From an uncultured Collinsella sp. (GTDB taxonomy: Bacteria; Actinomycetota; Coriobacteriia; Coriobacteriales; Coriobacteriaceae), in contig CABUHI010000009.1 in assembly GCA_902491345.1 (NCBI GenBank), positions 4,523-68,522 on the forward strand: a stretch of 64,000 nucleotides of DNA. Reading direction: 5' to 3'. Below the pieces are notes generated by a model, which had not been told where the DNA came from, made no database searches, and worked only from the letters and a program-made list of their open reading frames with translations. Of the stretch, positions 41,213 through 49,458 are shown piece by piece; position 1 is the first letter of the stretch; each line of letters begins with the position of its first letter. The position numbers and the translations under genes are program-made.

Positions 41213-41247
41213 AACCACCACGAAGGTGCCCTTCGTGGTGGTTTTTC
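41213..41247 (+). terminator. Terminator of the CobW gene
   Basis: AACCACCACGAAGG-TGC-CCTTCGTGGTGGTT followed by TTTCG. Similar in sequence to the hairpin at 326-362. Confidence 0.8.
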
Positions 41248-41267
41248 GTTCTGAGCCAAGGAGATTC

Positions 41268-41867
41268 ATGTTCAACATCGTGCTGTACGCGCCCGAGATT
41301 CCGGCCAATACGGGCAATATCGGCCGCACCTGCGTGGTTACCGGTGCCCGCCTGCATCTGGTGGAGCCGCTGGGGTTTTCGCTCGACGACAAGACGGTGC
41401 GTCGCGCCGGACTGGGCTACTGGCAAAACTTGGACGTGACGACTTATGCCGGCTGGGAGGATTTTCTTGCGCGTAACGACCTCTCCCCCGCCGACGAGCG
41501 CCTGCATCTGCTGACCAAAAAGGCACGCCGTACCTATGCGCAGAGTACCTACCGTGATGGCGACTACTTGGTCTTTGGCAGCGAGAGCTCGGGCATTCCC
41601 GAGCCACTGCTTGCCGCGGCGCCCGAGCGCTGCGAGCGCATCCCGATGCTGCGCGATTGTGACTCACTCGATAACGCCGAGGCATGGGAAGCCCACGAGG
41701 AATCGCTGGGACATACCGAGGACAGCCACGAGGCCATCCTTCGGCAGGATATCTGCGGCAACTTCGTCAATCCCGACGACTACCGCATCAGCGCCCTCAA
41801 CCTCTCCAACAGCGCCGCCATCGTCCTCTACGAGGCCCTACGCCAAACAGGCTTTGCCGGCATGTAA
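41268..41867 (+). CDS. trmL: tRNA (cytidine/uridine 34-2'-O)-methyltransferase TrmL-like, 199 aa
   Basis: SPOUT methyltransferase that modifies the wobble nucleotide of leucine tRNAs. N-terminal MFNIVLYAPEIPANTGNIGRT, middle YLVFGSESSGIPE and C-terminal LNLSNSAAIVLYEALRQ are diagnostic. The protein is about 40 residues longer than E. coli TrmL (157 aa). The extra part is an acidic insertion (AWEAHEESLGHTEDSHEA) between the IPM loop and the C-terminal knot helix. CAAGGAG precedes ATG. Confidence 0.9.
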   Translation: MFNIVLYAPEIPANTGNIGRTCVVTGARLHLVEPLGFSLDDKTVRRAGLGYWQNLDVTTYAGWEDFLARNDLSPADERLHLLTKKARRTYAQSTYRDGDYLVFGSESSGIPEPLLAAAPERCERIPMLRDCDSLDNAEAWEAHEESLGHTEDSHEAILRQDICGNFVNPDDYRISALNLSNSAAIVLYEALRQTGFAGM

Positions 41868-41943
41868 AACCTGCCATTAGGAGACGGGGTAGAAATGGTA
41901 GACTTTCAAACTCTCTAGTCCTTGACAAAATGGTTTTGACATC

Positions 41944-41978
41944 AAATGCGGCAAAGGGACAGTCCCTTTGCCGCATTT
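41944..41978. terminator. Strong hairpin after trmL
   Basis: AAATGCGGCAAAGGGAC-A-GTCCCTTTGCCGCATTT, a perfect 17-bp stem between convergent genes. Shares the core CAAAGGGAC with the hairpin at 46910-46942. Confidence 0.65.
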
Positions 41979-41996
41979 GGCTGCTAACAATTCACG

Positions 41997-43058
41997 TCAG
42001 AATTCAACTTCAAATACAAACGACTGCCGAAGTTCTCGCTTAGCTTGGCTTGTCAGGCTCGAATTCGCCCTTATGTTCAGCTTGCTGCATGCCTCATCGA
42101 TAGCCATAGCAAGCGATACTGACATGGTCATGGTCGTCTCGCTTTTCAATTCAACCCGATAACTCTTCGCCTTGTTTTTATCCTCTCCACCGCATCTCGT
42201 TTCGATTAACAAGAGAATGTCAGAGTCATGGGCATACCAATGGAGTTCAGGGCGCTGTGGAACCATGTCTCCCTCGAATTCCTGTGTAAACAGGATTTTC
42301 TTCTCATTTCTCGTTAAATCGCTCAAAGAGCCGTTGATTCGAGCCGAGCCCTTCTTTCCCGCTTTGGCATTTCCCTTAACCTGGTGGCCTCTCCGAGTTT
42401 CCTCGTACTCCGTCACCTCCAACTTGCAGCGCTTCGCGCCAAGCATGAACGCAATCCGTCTCAACTCGGCCATCTTGTCTTGTTGCATGGTTGCGAAATA
42501 GGAGTCAAGATCAACAAAGCGAGACCGATCAAAAGCATCTATGTAATATGTGGAATAAAGAGATGGTTTAGGGTAGAAAGACAGCTCGCTATCCCCAATT
42601 GCTTCGCGGTACAAATTGAAAATCTGCGTGCCCTTAACAGTATCCAACCAACCAATAGCATCCCTACAGACATCGATGTCCCGACGCTCATTTCCGTCAA
42701 CAATTCGAATCATGTTCGGCAAATGGAATGAAGGGCTCTGATAGACCTCTTTGGTTACAGGCCTGTACCTATTGAGCTGTTGCTGGTATGCCCAATCGTT
42801 GACGGCGTCACCAATATCCGCAGCAGCACCTGCCGCACCATCGGCCGCATCAGCAATAGCCGCCAAGGCGTCATCGACCATCGGAGTTGCAGCACGCATT
42901 GTACCATCGGCAACTTTCTGTACGGTTGCAACCGCGCCCGCCATCGCGCTTCCGGCGCCATCAACCAACCCAGCAGCGGCCTTACGGATATCAAAACTCT
43001 GCTTATGTCGCGACAGCTCCTCCCTTTCGACAACAGCTAGATCGTCTTTATCCTCCAT
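41997..43058 (-). CDS. Unrecognised protein of a lipoprotein/DUF4230 cassette, 353 aa
   Basis: I do not recognise a family. The N-terminus is charged (MEDKDDLAVVEREEL). It is followed by an alanine/glycine-rich stretch (residues about 27-85) that could form amphipathic or weakly membrane-associated helices, then a globular part of about 260 residues. The C-terminal third includes QEFEGDMVPQRPELHW and ends SFVFEVEF. No signal peptide. AGGAGG sits 5 nt before ATG, overlapping the end of the DUF4230 gene 9 bp upstream, so the two are cotranscribed. Base composition is richer in A+T than nearby core genes. Confidence 0.8.
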   Translation of the reverse strand: MEDKDDLAVVEREELSRHKQSFDIRKAAAGLVDGAGSAMAGAVATVQKVADGTMRAATPMVDDALAAIADAADGAAGAAADIGDAVNDWAYQQQLNRYRPVTKEVYQSPSFHLPNMIRIVDGNERRDIDVCRDAIGWLDTVKGTQIFNLYREAIGDSELSFYPKPSLYSTYYIDAFDRSRFVDLDSYFATMQQDKMAELRRIAFMLGAKRCKLEVTEYEETRRGHQVKGNAKAGKKGSARINGSLSDLTRNEKKILFTQEFEGDMVPQRPELHWYAHDSDILLLIETRCGGEDKNKAKSYRVELKSETTMTMSVSLAMAIDEACSKLNIRANSSLTSQAKRELRQSFVFEVEF

Positions 43059-43067
43059 AGTGACCTC

Positions 43068-43739
43068 CTATTTCCGATAGTCGAAATCAACCGTATATTC
43101 ATCGCCAAATGCCGAGTTGAACATCGCACGGATATTTGCTTCGGCGTTCACTCGAGCCTCTTCGAGCAGCTTGCCATCCTTGATGGCCTCGCTTTCACTC
43201 CGCTCCTTGCACTGCGCTTCAAACGCCGTGACGTCTTTGACCTCAATGGGATTGAGGATGTTGTTGCGTTCCTCGAGAGCACCCGACTTATTCATATCCG
43301 GCGTGTTCGAGATTACATAAGGCTCATCCATCGTAATGGTCAGCTTTTTCTTGTTTGTATGTATCTCTGCCGTCTCGAGATTCACACCCGCCTTAATGGT
43401 TCCCACATAGCGGTACCAAAAGCTGTTTTCCGTAAACGGGATATCAAACCAATCGAAAAACCTCTTGGTATCCGTCACCTTATCGACAATCGCATAGTTC
43501 TGCGATGCAGAAACCATCTCGTTCTGGGAAGCGATGCGTTCAAACACGACCGACGGGGAAAGCGTATTGGGGGTCGTTTCTTTCGCGCCCGCAGCTTTGC
43601 CGTTATTAAAGATGGTAATGAAAAGTACAGCCACAATCACTCCACCAAGCGCCAGGCCCGCAAAGAATACCTTGAGCTTTGTCAGGATTCTCCCGAGTTT
43701 CGCTTTCAGCGCCCCCATGCCTTCCTCTATCTCATCCAT
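43068..43739 (-). CDS. DUF4230 membrane-anchored protein, 223 aa
   Basis: A short cytoplasmic start, one membrane helix (residues about 24-45, VFFAGLALGGVIVAVLFITIF), then an extracytoplasmic domain. This resembles DUF4230, whose function is unknown: SPSVVFERIASQNEMVSASQNYA, then FWYRYVGTIKAGVNLETAEI. GAAAGG lies 8 nt before ATG. Upstream is the lipoprotein gene (214 bp, with a hairpin between); directly downstream is the 353-aa gene. Topology suggests a cell-surface partner of the lipoprotein. Confidence 0.82.
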   Translation of the reverse strand: MDEIEEGMGALKAKLGRILTKLKVFFAGLALGGVIVAVLFITIFNNGKAAGAKETTPNTLSPSVVFERIASQNEMVSASQNYAIVDKVTDTKRFFDWFDIPFTENSFWYRYVGTIKAGVNLETAEIHTNKKKLTITMDEPYVISNTPDMNKSGALEERNNILNPIEVKDVTAFEAQCKERSESEAIKDGKLLEEARVNAEANIRAMFNSAFGDEYTVDFDYRK

Positions 43740-43897
43740 CCCCTATTCCTTTCAAAATCCCTGTTATTTAAGAAACTGCCGTGGGTTATACCTCATGCCT
43801 TAATTGTCGTTTTCAGCATGTCTTTAGACGAGGGCAGTTGTTTGCAATCCGAAATAATACGCATTCGTTCGCAGCACTTGTTGTTCAATAATTGGCA

Positions 43898-43941
43898 TAA
43901 AACGGGCAGGTCAACCATTCATTGCCGATTAACCCGCCCCT
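43898..43941 (-). terminator. Hairpin between lipoprotein and DUF4230 genes
   Basis: On the minus strand GGGCGGGTTAA and TTGACCTGCCCG pair and are followed by TTTTAT. It may limit read-through from the lipoprotein gene into the rest of the cassette. Confidence 0.6.
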
Positions 43942-43953
43942 TCCGTGCAGAAC

Positions 43954-44769
43954 TTATTTATTTACATCGTAGCTGGAAACAGATGCGACAACGCGCGCGG
44001 CGTCAACATCGGACATTGCCTCGAACTTGACTTTCTCACCCGGCGCCCACGAAGAAGTGTCCGCATAGGTCTCCTCCGCTTTGATGTCATCTGCATCATA
44101 GAGAGCAAGTGTCAGGCTGACGTTAGAGAACGATATACCAGAGGTGTTCTCAACTACCGCCGTATACGTATACAGACCGTAACCGTCATCCGATTTTTCG
44201 AAATTTGCTCCCTGAATCAAACTGTTGATGGCATCCTCGTAGCGGGTCTTCTCTGCTACGGACTTTCCATTCTTAATTAAGTCGTTGAAATCATCCTCGT
44301 ATTTCTCCCCGACTTCCAACCCGTAATTATCAACAAGCTTTTTGAGCTGCGCAGACCGCTTATCGTAGACCTTATTCCACTCTTCGTAATAATCCGAAGA
44401 CGATTGCGAGTAATCCTCGGTCACTTTAAGCTGGTCATCAAGCAGATTCAGATACGTGATTACGTCCTGTTGCATCTTGGAATCCTTAAACCTAGCGTTC
44501 TTGAGTTCCTTGTCGTTCTTGATTTCGGCCTCAATAGCTTCCTGGATATTCTCGGTTGAATGAGGATCATCATCGTTTGCATTAGATTCAATGACGTCGG
44601 ACCTTCTCTCAAACCCGGCGGCGATAACATTCATCGCCTTATCGTCGACATATTTCGACTTTGCAGCGTTTGCATCATTCTGTGAACAGGCCGAAATGAA
44701 CCCCAGAGAACAGATGAGTAGTACAAGCAAACCCATCATGGGCATCTTTTTAGTAATATTTCGTTTCAC
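43954..44769 (-). CDS. Lipoprotein, probably with an FxLYD-like C-terminal domain, 271 aa
   Basis: A basic start (KRNITKK) and a hydrophobic segment are followed by a lipobox (ISAC, Cys at about residue 27), so it is lipid-anchored outside the membrane. The middle is charged and helical. The C-terminal ~90 residues (YTYTAVVENTSGISFSNVSL, then ALYDAD) look like the beta-sandwich FxLYD-type domains of Gram-positive surface proteins. A GTG start is chosen because AAGGGA precedes it; a longer frame adds 11 residues. First gene of the cassette. The exact role is unknown. Confidence 0.8.
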   Translation of the reverse strand: MKRNITKKMPMMGLLVLLICSLGFISACSQNDANAAKSKYVDDKAMNVIAAGFERRSDVIESNANDDDPHSTENIQEAIEAEIKNDKELKNARFKDSKMQQDVITYLNLLDDQLKVTEDYSQSSSDYYEEWNKVYDKRSAQLKKLVDNYGLEVGEKYEDDFNDLIKNGKSVAEKTRYEDAINSLIQGANFEKSDDGYGLYTYTAVVENTSGISFSNVSLTLALYDADDIKAEETYADTSSWAPGEKVKFEAMSDVDAARVVASVSSYDVNK

Positions 44770-44930
44770 GACTATTTCCCTTCGATTGACGTTGCAACTC
44801 ATAGCCCCTCATCAAAAAGCAGACGAATTGACAACGCGGTGGCACTATTTGGTTTAAGGGCGTGAACTGGATAAATGCTGAGGGAAGGAGCGGGCCCGCG
44901 TAAGAATACTACCCTCATCAAATTGTCTAG

Positions 44931-45566
44931 TTAAAGCGAACGATTAAACGGCGGGCGGTCAACAATAGCTGAATCCGCCCGTCTCCAACGATCAAACGTC
45001 GACGGACTAACGCCCAATAGTGCGGCAGCGTCCCGCCTTGTCACCCCACCTCCTTTAAATGATTGGACAACTGAACGATAGTTTTCTGGACGCTCGATCA
45101 TTGGGCGTCCAAATCGAATGCCGCGCGATCGCGCCGAAGCAATACCTTCAGCTTGTCTTTGCTTTATGTTTTCGCGCTCCACCTGAGCCACGTAGCTCAA
45201 AACCTGAAGCACTAGATCGGCAATAAAAGTCCCCGTAATTCCATTGGGTTGTTCGCGTGTATCAAGCAATGGCATATCGAGCACCACGATGGCAACGCGT
45301 TTGTCCGTCGTTAGGCGACGCCATTCATCGATAACTTCACGGTAGTCGCGACCCAATCGATCGATACTCTTAATCACCAGAACGTCCCCTTCGCGCAGAC
45401 GACGAAGAAGACGCCGGTACTGAGGACGCCTGAAGTCCTTTCCACTCGCTTTGTCAGCATAGATCAAATTCGTTTGGACCGGAAACTGCTCCAGCGCATC
45501 CAGTTGGCGATCCAGGTTCTGATCTGCTGACGAAACTCGAGCATACCCATAGATTCTGTTTTTCAT
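44931..45566 (-). CDS. Serine recombinase (resolvase/invertase family), 211 aa
   Basis: Small serine recombinase: YGYARVSSADQN with the catalytic Ser, DKASGKDFRRPQ, SIDRLGRDY and the regulatory E helix, followed by a C-terminal helix-turn-helix (VTRRDAAALLGVSPSTFDRW). AGGGG precedes the ATG. The gene is divergent from an AAA ATPase gene, with an A+T-rich 237-bp gap holding palindromes that may be its site. No transposase is adjacent, so this could be a resolvase relic or a DNA-inverting switch. Confidence 0.9.
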   Translation of the reverse strand: MKNRIYGYARVSSADQNLDRQLDALEQFPVQTNLIYADKASGKDFRRPQYRRLLRRLREGDVLVIKSIDRLGRDYREVIDEWRRLTTDKRVAIVVLDMPLLDTREQPNGITGTFIADLVLQVLSYVAQVERENIKQRQAEGIASARSRGIRFGRPMIERPENYRSVVQSFKGGGVTRRDAAALLGVSPSTFDRWRRADSAIVDRPPFNRSL

Positions 45567-45644
45567 AATTGCCCCTATCAGCCGCACGATGGCAGCTTCA
45601 GCTCATCTGAGAGCCCACTCACAATAGGGCGTGCAAATTTCGCG

Positions 45645-45661
45645 AATGGGTTGAACCCATT
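45645..45661. promoter_or_regulatory. Palindrome upstream of the serine recombinase
   Basis: AATGGGTT-G-AACCCATT, in the gap between the recombinase and ATPase genes. Candidate operator or part of a recombination site. An A+T-rich stretch with repeated ATTAA lies 70-100 bp further right. Confidence 0.45.
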
Positions 45662-45803
45662 TTCGGGCTCCAACGTAAGCTATTCAAGCACCGCTTCGAT
45701 AACGCACGGCGCCAACCTTATGCTTTGAAATGAAATTAATCGTTTTTAATTGAGATTAACTAGAATAAAATGAAAATAACCCGAGACGCTAAAGGAGGGC
45801 ATT

Positions 45804-46904
45804 GTGGAATACCTCGAAAACCCGTTTACCCCCAGTTTTGGTGAGGTTCCTGCCCATCTCGCTGGCAGACAACAGATTATTCGGGATTTGGACCGTGCCT
45901 TCTTGAGTCAGCGCAGGCGCCCAGAATTGACCTCGATCTTCTCAGGCGCACGTGGAACCGGTAAAACCGCTCTCATGTCGTCGCTCGCGACAAGGGCGGA
46001 ATCCCACGGCTGGATAGCCGTAAAGACGACCGCGCTCCCGGGAATGCTTGAGGAAATCGAGTTCGGGACGAAACGCGCCGCAGCCCATCTCATCGAATCG
46101 TCCAACCACTTCGAAGTCACCGGTCTCGGAATTGCACCGCTCGGCAGCATCGAGGTCAATCGCGTTCACGATGCCTCAACCTGGCGTTATCGCATGAGCG
46201 ACATCATCGACCAGCTCAACGAGGCGGGCACCGGTCTGCTCGTCACGGTTGACGAGGTGGACCCGACACTCGACGAGATGATTCAGCTCGCAGCGACGTA
46301 TCAGCACTTTGTGACCGATGGGAAACGCGTCGCCCTGCTCATGGCGGGACTTCCCAACAATGTCTCGACGTTGCTGAACCACAAGACGGTCTCGTTCCTT
46401 CGCCGCGCCCAACAATATCATCTGGGTCGCATTGCCGACTATGACGTACGCGAGGCCTTGATTCGCACAATCCAGGAAAACGATCGCCTGGCAGATGCTG
46501 AGGGAATCGATAGAGCCGTTCGCTCGATCTCTGGTTTTCCCTTCCTATTGCAACTCGTAGGCTACCGTGCCTGGGATCTCACAAGCGATTCGAAGGAAAT
46601 CTCGTCACGCGACTTTGACCTGGGAATCAAAATCGCGCGCGACGAGATGGACGACCGAATCCTCTCGGCAACCTATCGGGAACTCACTGCAGAGGACAAG
46701 CGATTCCTCATCGCCATGCTCGATGACGAGGAAGAGTCCACCACCGCTGACCTTGTCGAGCGCCTTAAGCGTTCGCCGCAGCAGGTCTCCCGCTACCGAC
46801 GCCGCATGATAGACGCCGGCATCATCGGGGAGCGAGGACGAGGGCTCGTCGCATTTGAATTGCCATTCTTCCGCGACTATCTCGCAGCTCAATGCGTGAA
46901 ATAG
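45804..46904 (+). CDS. Orc/Cdc6-like AAA ATPase, 366 aa
   Basis: P-loop ATPase with Walker A GARGTGKTA (residues about 48-56), Walker B LLVTVDEVDP, and a sensor-like LLMAGLPNN. A C-terminal winged-helix-like region (TTADLVERLKRSPQQVSRYRRRMIDAGII) could bind DNA. It resembles archaeal Orc1/Cdc6-type and other stand-alone bacterial ATPases of uncertain role. GTG start with AAAGGAGGG. A clear paralogue lies at 49451-50569: both share AGLPxxV, FLRRAQQ and QLVGY motifs. Divergent from the serine recombinase. Confidence 0.82.
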   Translation: MEYLENPFTPSFGEVPAHLAGRQQIIRDLDRAFLSQRRRPELTSIFSGARGTGKTALMSSLATRAESHGWIAVKTTALPGMLEEIEFGTKRAAAHLIESSNHFEVTGLGIAPLGSIEVNRVHDASTWRYRMSDIIDQLNEAGTGLLVTVDEVDPTLDEMIQLAATYQHFVTDGKRVALLMAGLPNNVSTLLNHKTVSFLRRAQQYHLGRIADYDVREALIRTIQENDRLADAEGIDRAVRSISGFPFLLQLVGYRAWDLTSDSKEISSRDFDLGIKIARDEMDDRILSATYRELTAEDKRFLIAMLDDEEESTTADLVERLKRSPQQVSRYRRRMIDAGIIGERGRGLVAFELPFFRDYLAAQCVK

Positions 46905-46909
46905 GCATC

Positions 46910-46942
46910 AATGAGGCAAAGGGACTGTCCCTTTGCCTCATT
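46910..46942. terminator. Bidirectional terminator hairpin
   Basis: AATGAGGCAAAGGGA and TCCCTTTGCCTCATT around 3 nt, between the convergent ATPase and UvrA-like genes. Confidence 0.7.
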
Positions 46943-46944
46943 GT

Positions 46945-49458
46945 CTATAGATAGCGGCCGGTGATGCTTGCGGAGCAAACTGCGATGTCGCCCGGAGTGC
47001 CGGCGCAGACGATTTGCCCGCCGGCATCGCCACCGCCCGGGCCCATGTCGATCACATAATCGGCGTTACGGATAAGGTCGAGGTCGTGCTCGATCACGAC
47101 AACTGTGGCGCCCTTGGCAACGAGGCCGTCGAACACACTCAGCAACACCTGAACATCGAGCGGATGCAGGCCGATCGTGGGCTCGTCAAACACAAACGCG
47201 GCATCATCCTGCACGCGGCCCATCTCGCTCGCAAGCTTAAGGCGCTGTGCCTCACCGCCCGAAAGCGCCGGTGTGGGCTCGCCAAGCGTGAGATAACCCA
47301 GGCCCAGATCGTGCAAGGTCTGCAAACGCGTCTGAACTTTCTTGAGCCCCACCGTGGCGTCGATAGCCTCGTCCACACTCATATCCATGAGCTGCGGCAA
47401 CGTAAGCAGGCTCCCGTCCTTGCCCTCACGATGGATATGCGAAGCCGCGTCTGCATAACGTGAGCCGCGGCATGCCGGGCAGACGATCTCGACATCGGGC
47501 AAAAACTGCACGTCGAGCGATATCGATCCCGTGCCGTCGCACGTAGGGCACCGCAAGGCGCCAGTGTTGTAGCTAAAGGCACCCGCCTTGTAGCCGGCTG
47601 CCTTGGCCTCGGGCGTACGGGCGAAGGCGCGGCGCAGCTCATCATGGATGTCGGCATAGGTTGCCACCGTCGAGCGAACATTGGCGCCGATGGGCGTGGC
47701 GTCAATCAGGTTGGCACGCGCAATGCCCTCGGCATCGACCCAACGCACGTGCCCCGGCAGGCGCTCGCCAGCTGCCTGCGCCTTGAGTGCCGGGATGAGC
47801 GTCTCAAGCACCAACGTCGTCTTACCCGAACCCGAAACACCCGTCACCGCGACGAGACGGCCGCGCGGAATATCGACTTCGAGCGGCTTGACGGTATGGA
47901 TGGTATCGGTCGCCATGCGGATATGTCCCTGCTCGAACATTTCGTCGTCAGTCACCTGCGGACGCATGCGCTTGGACTCTGTGCACAAAAACGGGGCGAT
48001 GCGGCTGCCCTGCGATTGTTCGACCTCGTCCACCGTGCCAACGGCAATCACATTACCGCCGCCTGCTCCGGCAACGGGACCCATCTCGACCAGATAGTCG
48101 GCTTCCGCCAGTACGCGCGTGTCGTGGTCGACAACAACCACGGTGTTGCCGTCATCCACCAGATCGCGCATCACGCCCACCAAGCCGTCGACATTGGCAG
48201 GATGCAAGCCGATCGAAGGCTCGTCCAGCACATAAAGCACACCCGTCGATCGGTTGCGCACCACGCGAGCAAGCTGCACGCGCTGGCGCTCACCCGTGGA
48301 GAGCGTAGCACCGGCACGATCGAGTGAAAGGTAATCGAGACCCAGGTCGACCAGACGACGGGCCGCGCTCAAAAACGAATCGCATATATCCGTCGCCATG
48401 GGCCGCATCTCGGGCGGCAAGGATGCGGGCACCCTGCGCACCCACTCAATCGCCTCGCCCAGCGTCATGGCCGCGGCCTGCGCCAGATTGATACCGCGCA
48501 CTTGGGGCTGGCGCGCAGCCTCGGAAAGACGCGTGCCACCACAGTCGCGGCATGGCCCCTCGCGCAAAAAGCGTGCAACGCGTTTGAGCCCCTTATCGTC
48601 CTTAACCTTAGCGAGTGCATTCTCGACGGTATAGACGGCGTTGTAATAGGTAAAGTCGAGCGGCGTGGCGCCCTCGCCGTTCTTGGGAACGTAAAGAATG
48701 TGCTTCTTAACCGCGGGGCCGTGAAACACGATGTCGCGTTCTTGAGGCGTGAGTTGGCTAAACGGCACGTCGGTGCGTACGCCCATCTCGCCTGCCACCT
48801 GCTTCATCAGATCCCACATGAGCGTGCCCCAGGGAAGGACTGCGCCCTCGTTGATGGTCTTTGACTCATCTGGCACCAGGCTCGCCTCGTCCACCTCGCG
48901 CATGACACCGGTGCCGCCACAGGTGGGGCATGCGCCGCCGCTATTGAAAGCCAAATCCTCGGCACTCGGCGCGTAGAACTCGCGGCCGCATGTCGGACAC
49001 GTGAGCGACAGGCCCGCAGCTACGTTAAGGCTCGGCTCCACACGCGCCCCGCAATGCGGGCACACGTGATGGGCGCAACGGCTAAAGAGCAGACGCAGGC
49101 TGTTGTTGAGCTCGGTCATGGTACCAAAGGTCGAGCGCACGCCCGGCACGCTGGGGCGTTGATGCAATGCGAGCGCCGCCGGCACGTGCAGAACCTCGTC
49201 CACCTGGGCGTGTTCGGCCTGCGTCAGACGACGGCGGGTATAGGTGCTGAGCGCCTCAAGATAGCGACGCGAGCCCTCGGCATAAAGAACCCCCAGCGCC
49301 AGCGAACTCTTGCCCGAGCCCGACACGCCGGCAATGCCCACAAGCCTTCCCAGTGGAATATCGATATCGATGTCTTTGAGGTTGTGCACGCGCGCGCCAC
49401 GCACCTCGATAGCCTGCGGGCTCATCTTCTGTTCCGTCACCTTTATCACCCTACTCAT
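46945..49458 (-). CDS. Class II UvrA-like ABC ATPase, 837 aa
   Basis: UvrA homologue with two ABC ATPase modules: Walker A GVSGSGKSSL and GVSGSGKTTL, signatures LSTGERQRVQLARV and LSGGEAQRLKLASE. Zinc modules are present (CPHCG...CPTCG, CPTCDGTG...CPACRGS). The region between the first Walker A and first zinc finger is too short for the UvrB-binding domain, so this is the UvrA2 type linked to DNA-damage tolerance or drug resistance rather than standard excision repair. The ATG overlaps the stop of the upstream ATPase gene by 8 nt; an alternative ATG lies 11 codons later. Confidence 0.9.
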   Translation of the reverse strand: MSRVIKVTEQKMSPQAIEVRGARVHNLKDIDIDIPLGRLVGIAGVSGSGKSSLALGVLYAEGSRRYLEALSTYTRRRLTQAEHAQVDEVLHVPAALALHQRPSVPGVRSTFGTMTELNNSLRLLFSRCAHHVCPHCGARVEPSLNVAAGLSLTCPTCGREFYAPSAEDLAFNSGGACPTCGGTGVMREVDEASLVPDESKTINEGAVLPWGTLMWDLMKQVAGEMGVRTDVPFSQLTPQERDIVFHGPAVKKHILYVPKNGEGATPLDFTYYNAVYTVENALAKVKDDKGLKRVARFLREGPCRDCGGTRLSEAARQPQVRGINLAQAAAMTLGEAIEWVRRVPASLPPEMRPMATDICDSFLSAARRLVDLGLDYLSLDRAGATLSTGERQRVQLARVVRNRSTGVLYVLDEPSIGLHPANVDGLVGVMRDLVDDGNTVVVVDHDTRVLAEADYLVEMGPVAGAGGGNVIAVGTVDEVEQSQGSRIAPFLCTESKRMRPQVTDDEMFEQGHIRMATDTIHTVKPLEVDIPRGRLVAVTGVSGSGKTTLVLETLIPALKAQAAGERLPGHVRWVDAEGIARANLIDATPIGANVRSTVATYADIHDELRRAFARTPEAKAAGYKAGAFSYNTGALRCPTCDGTGSISLDVQFLPDVEIVCPACRGSRYADAASHIHREGKDGSLLTLPQLMDMSVDEAIDATVGLKKVQTRLQTLHDLGLGYLTLGEPTPALSGGEAQRLKLASEMGRVQDDAAFVFDEPTIGLHPLDVQVLLSVFDGLVAKGATVVVIEHDLDLIRNADYVIDMGPGGGDAGGQIVCAGTPGDIAVCSASITGRYL

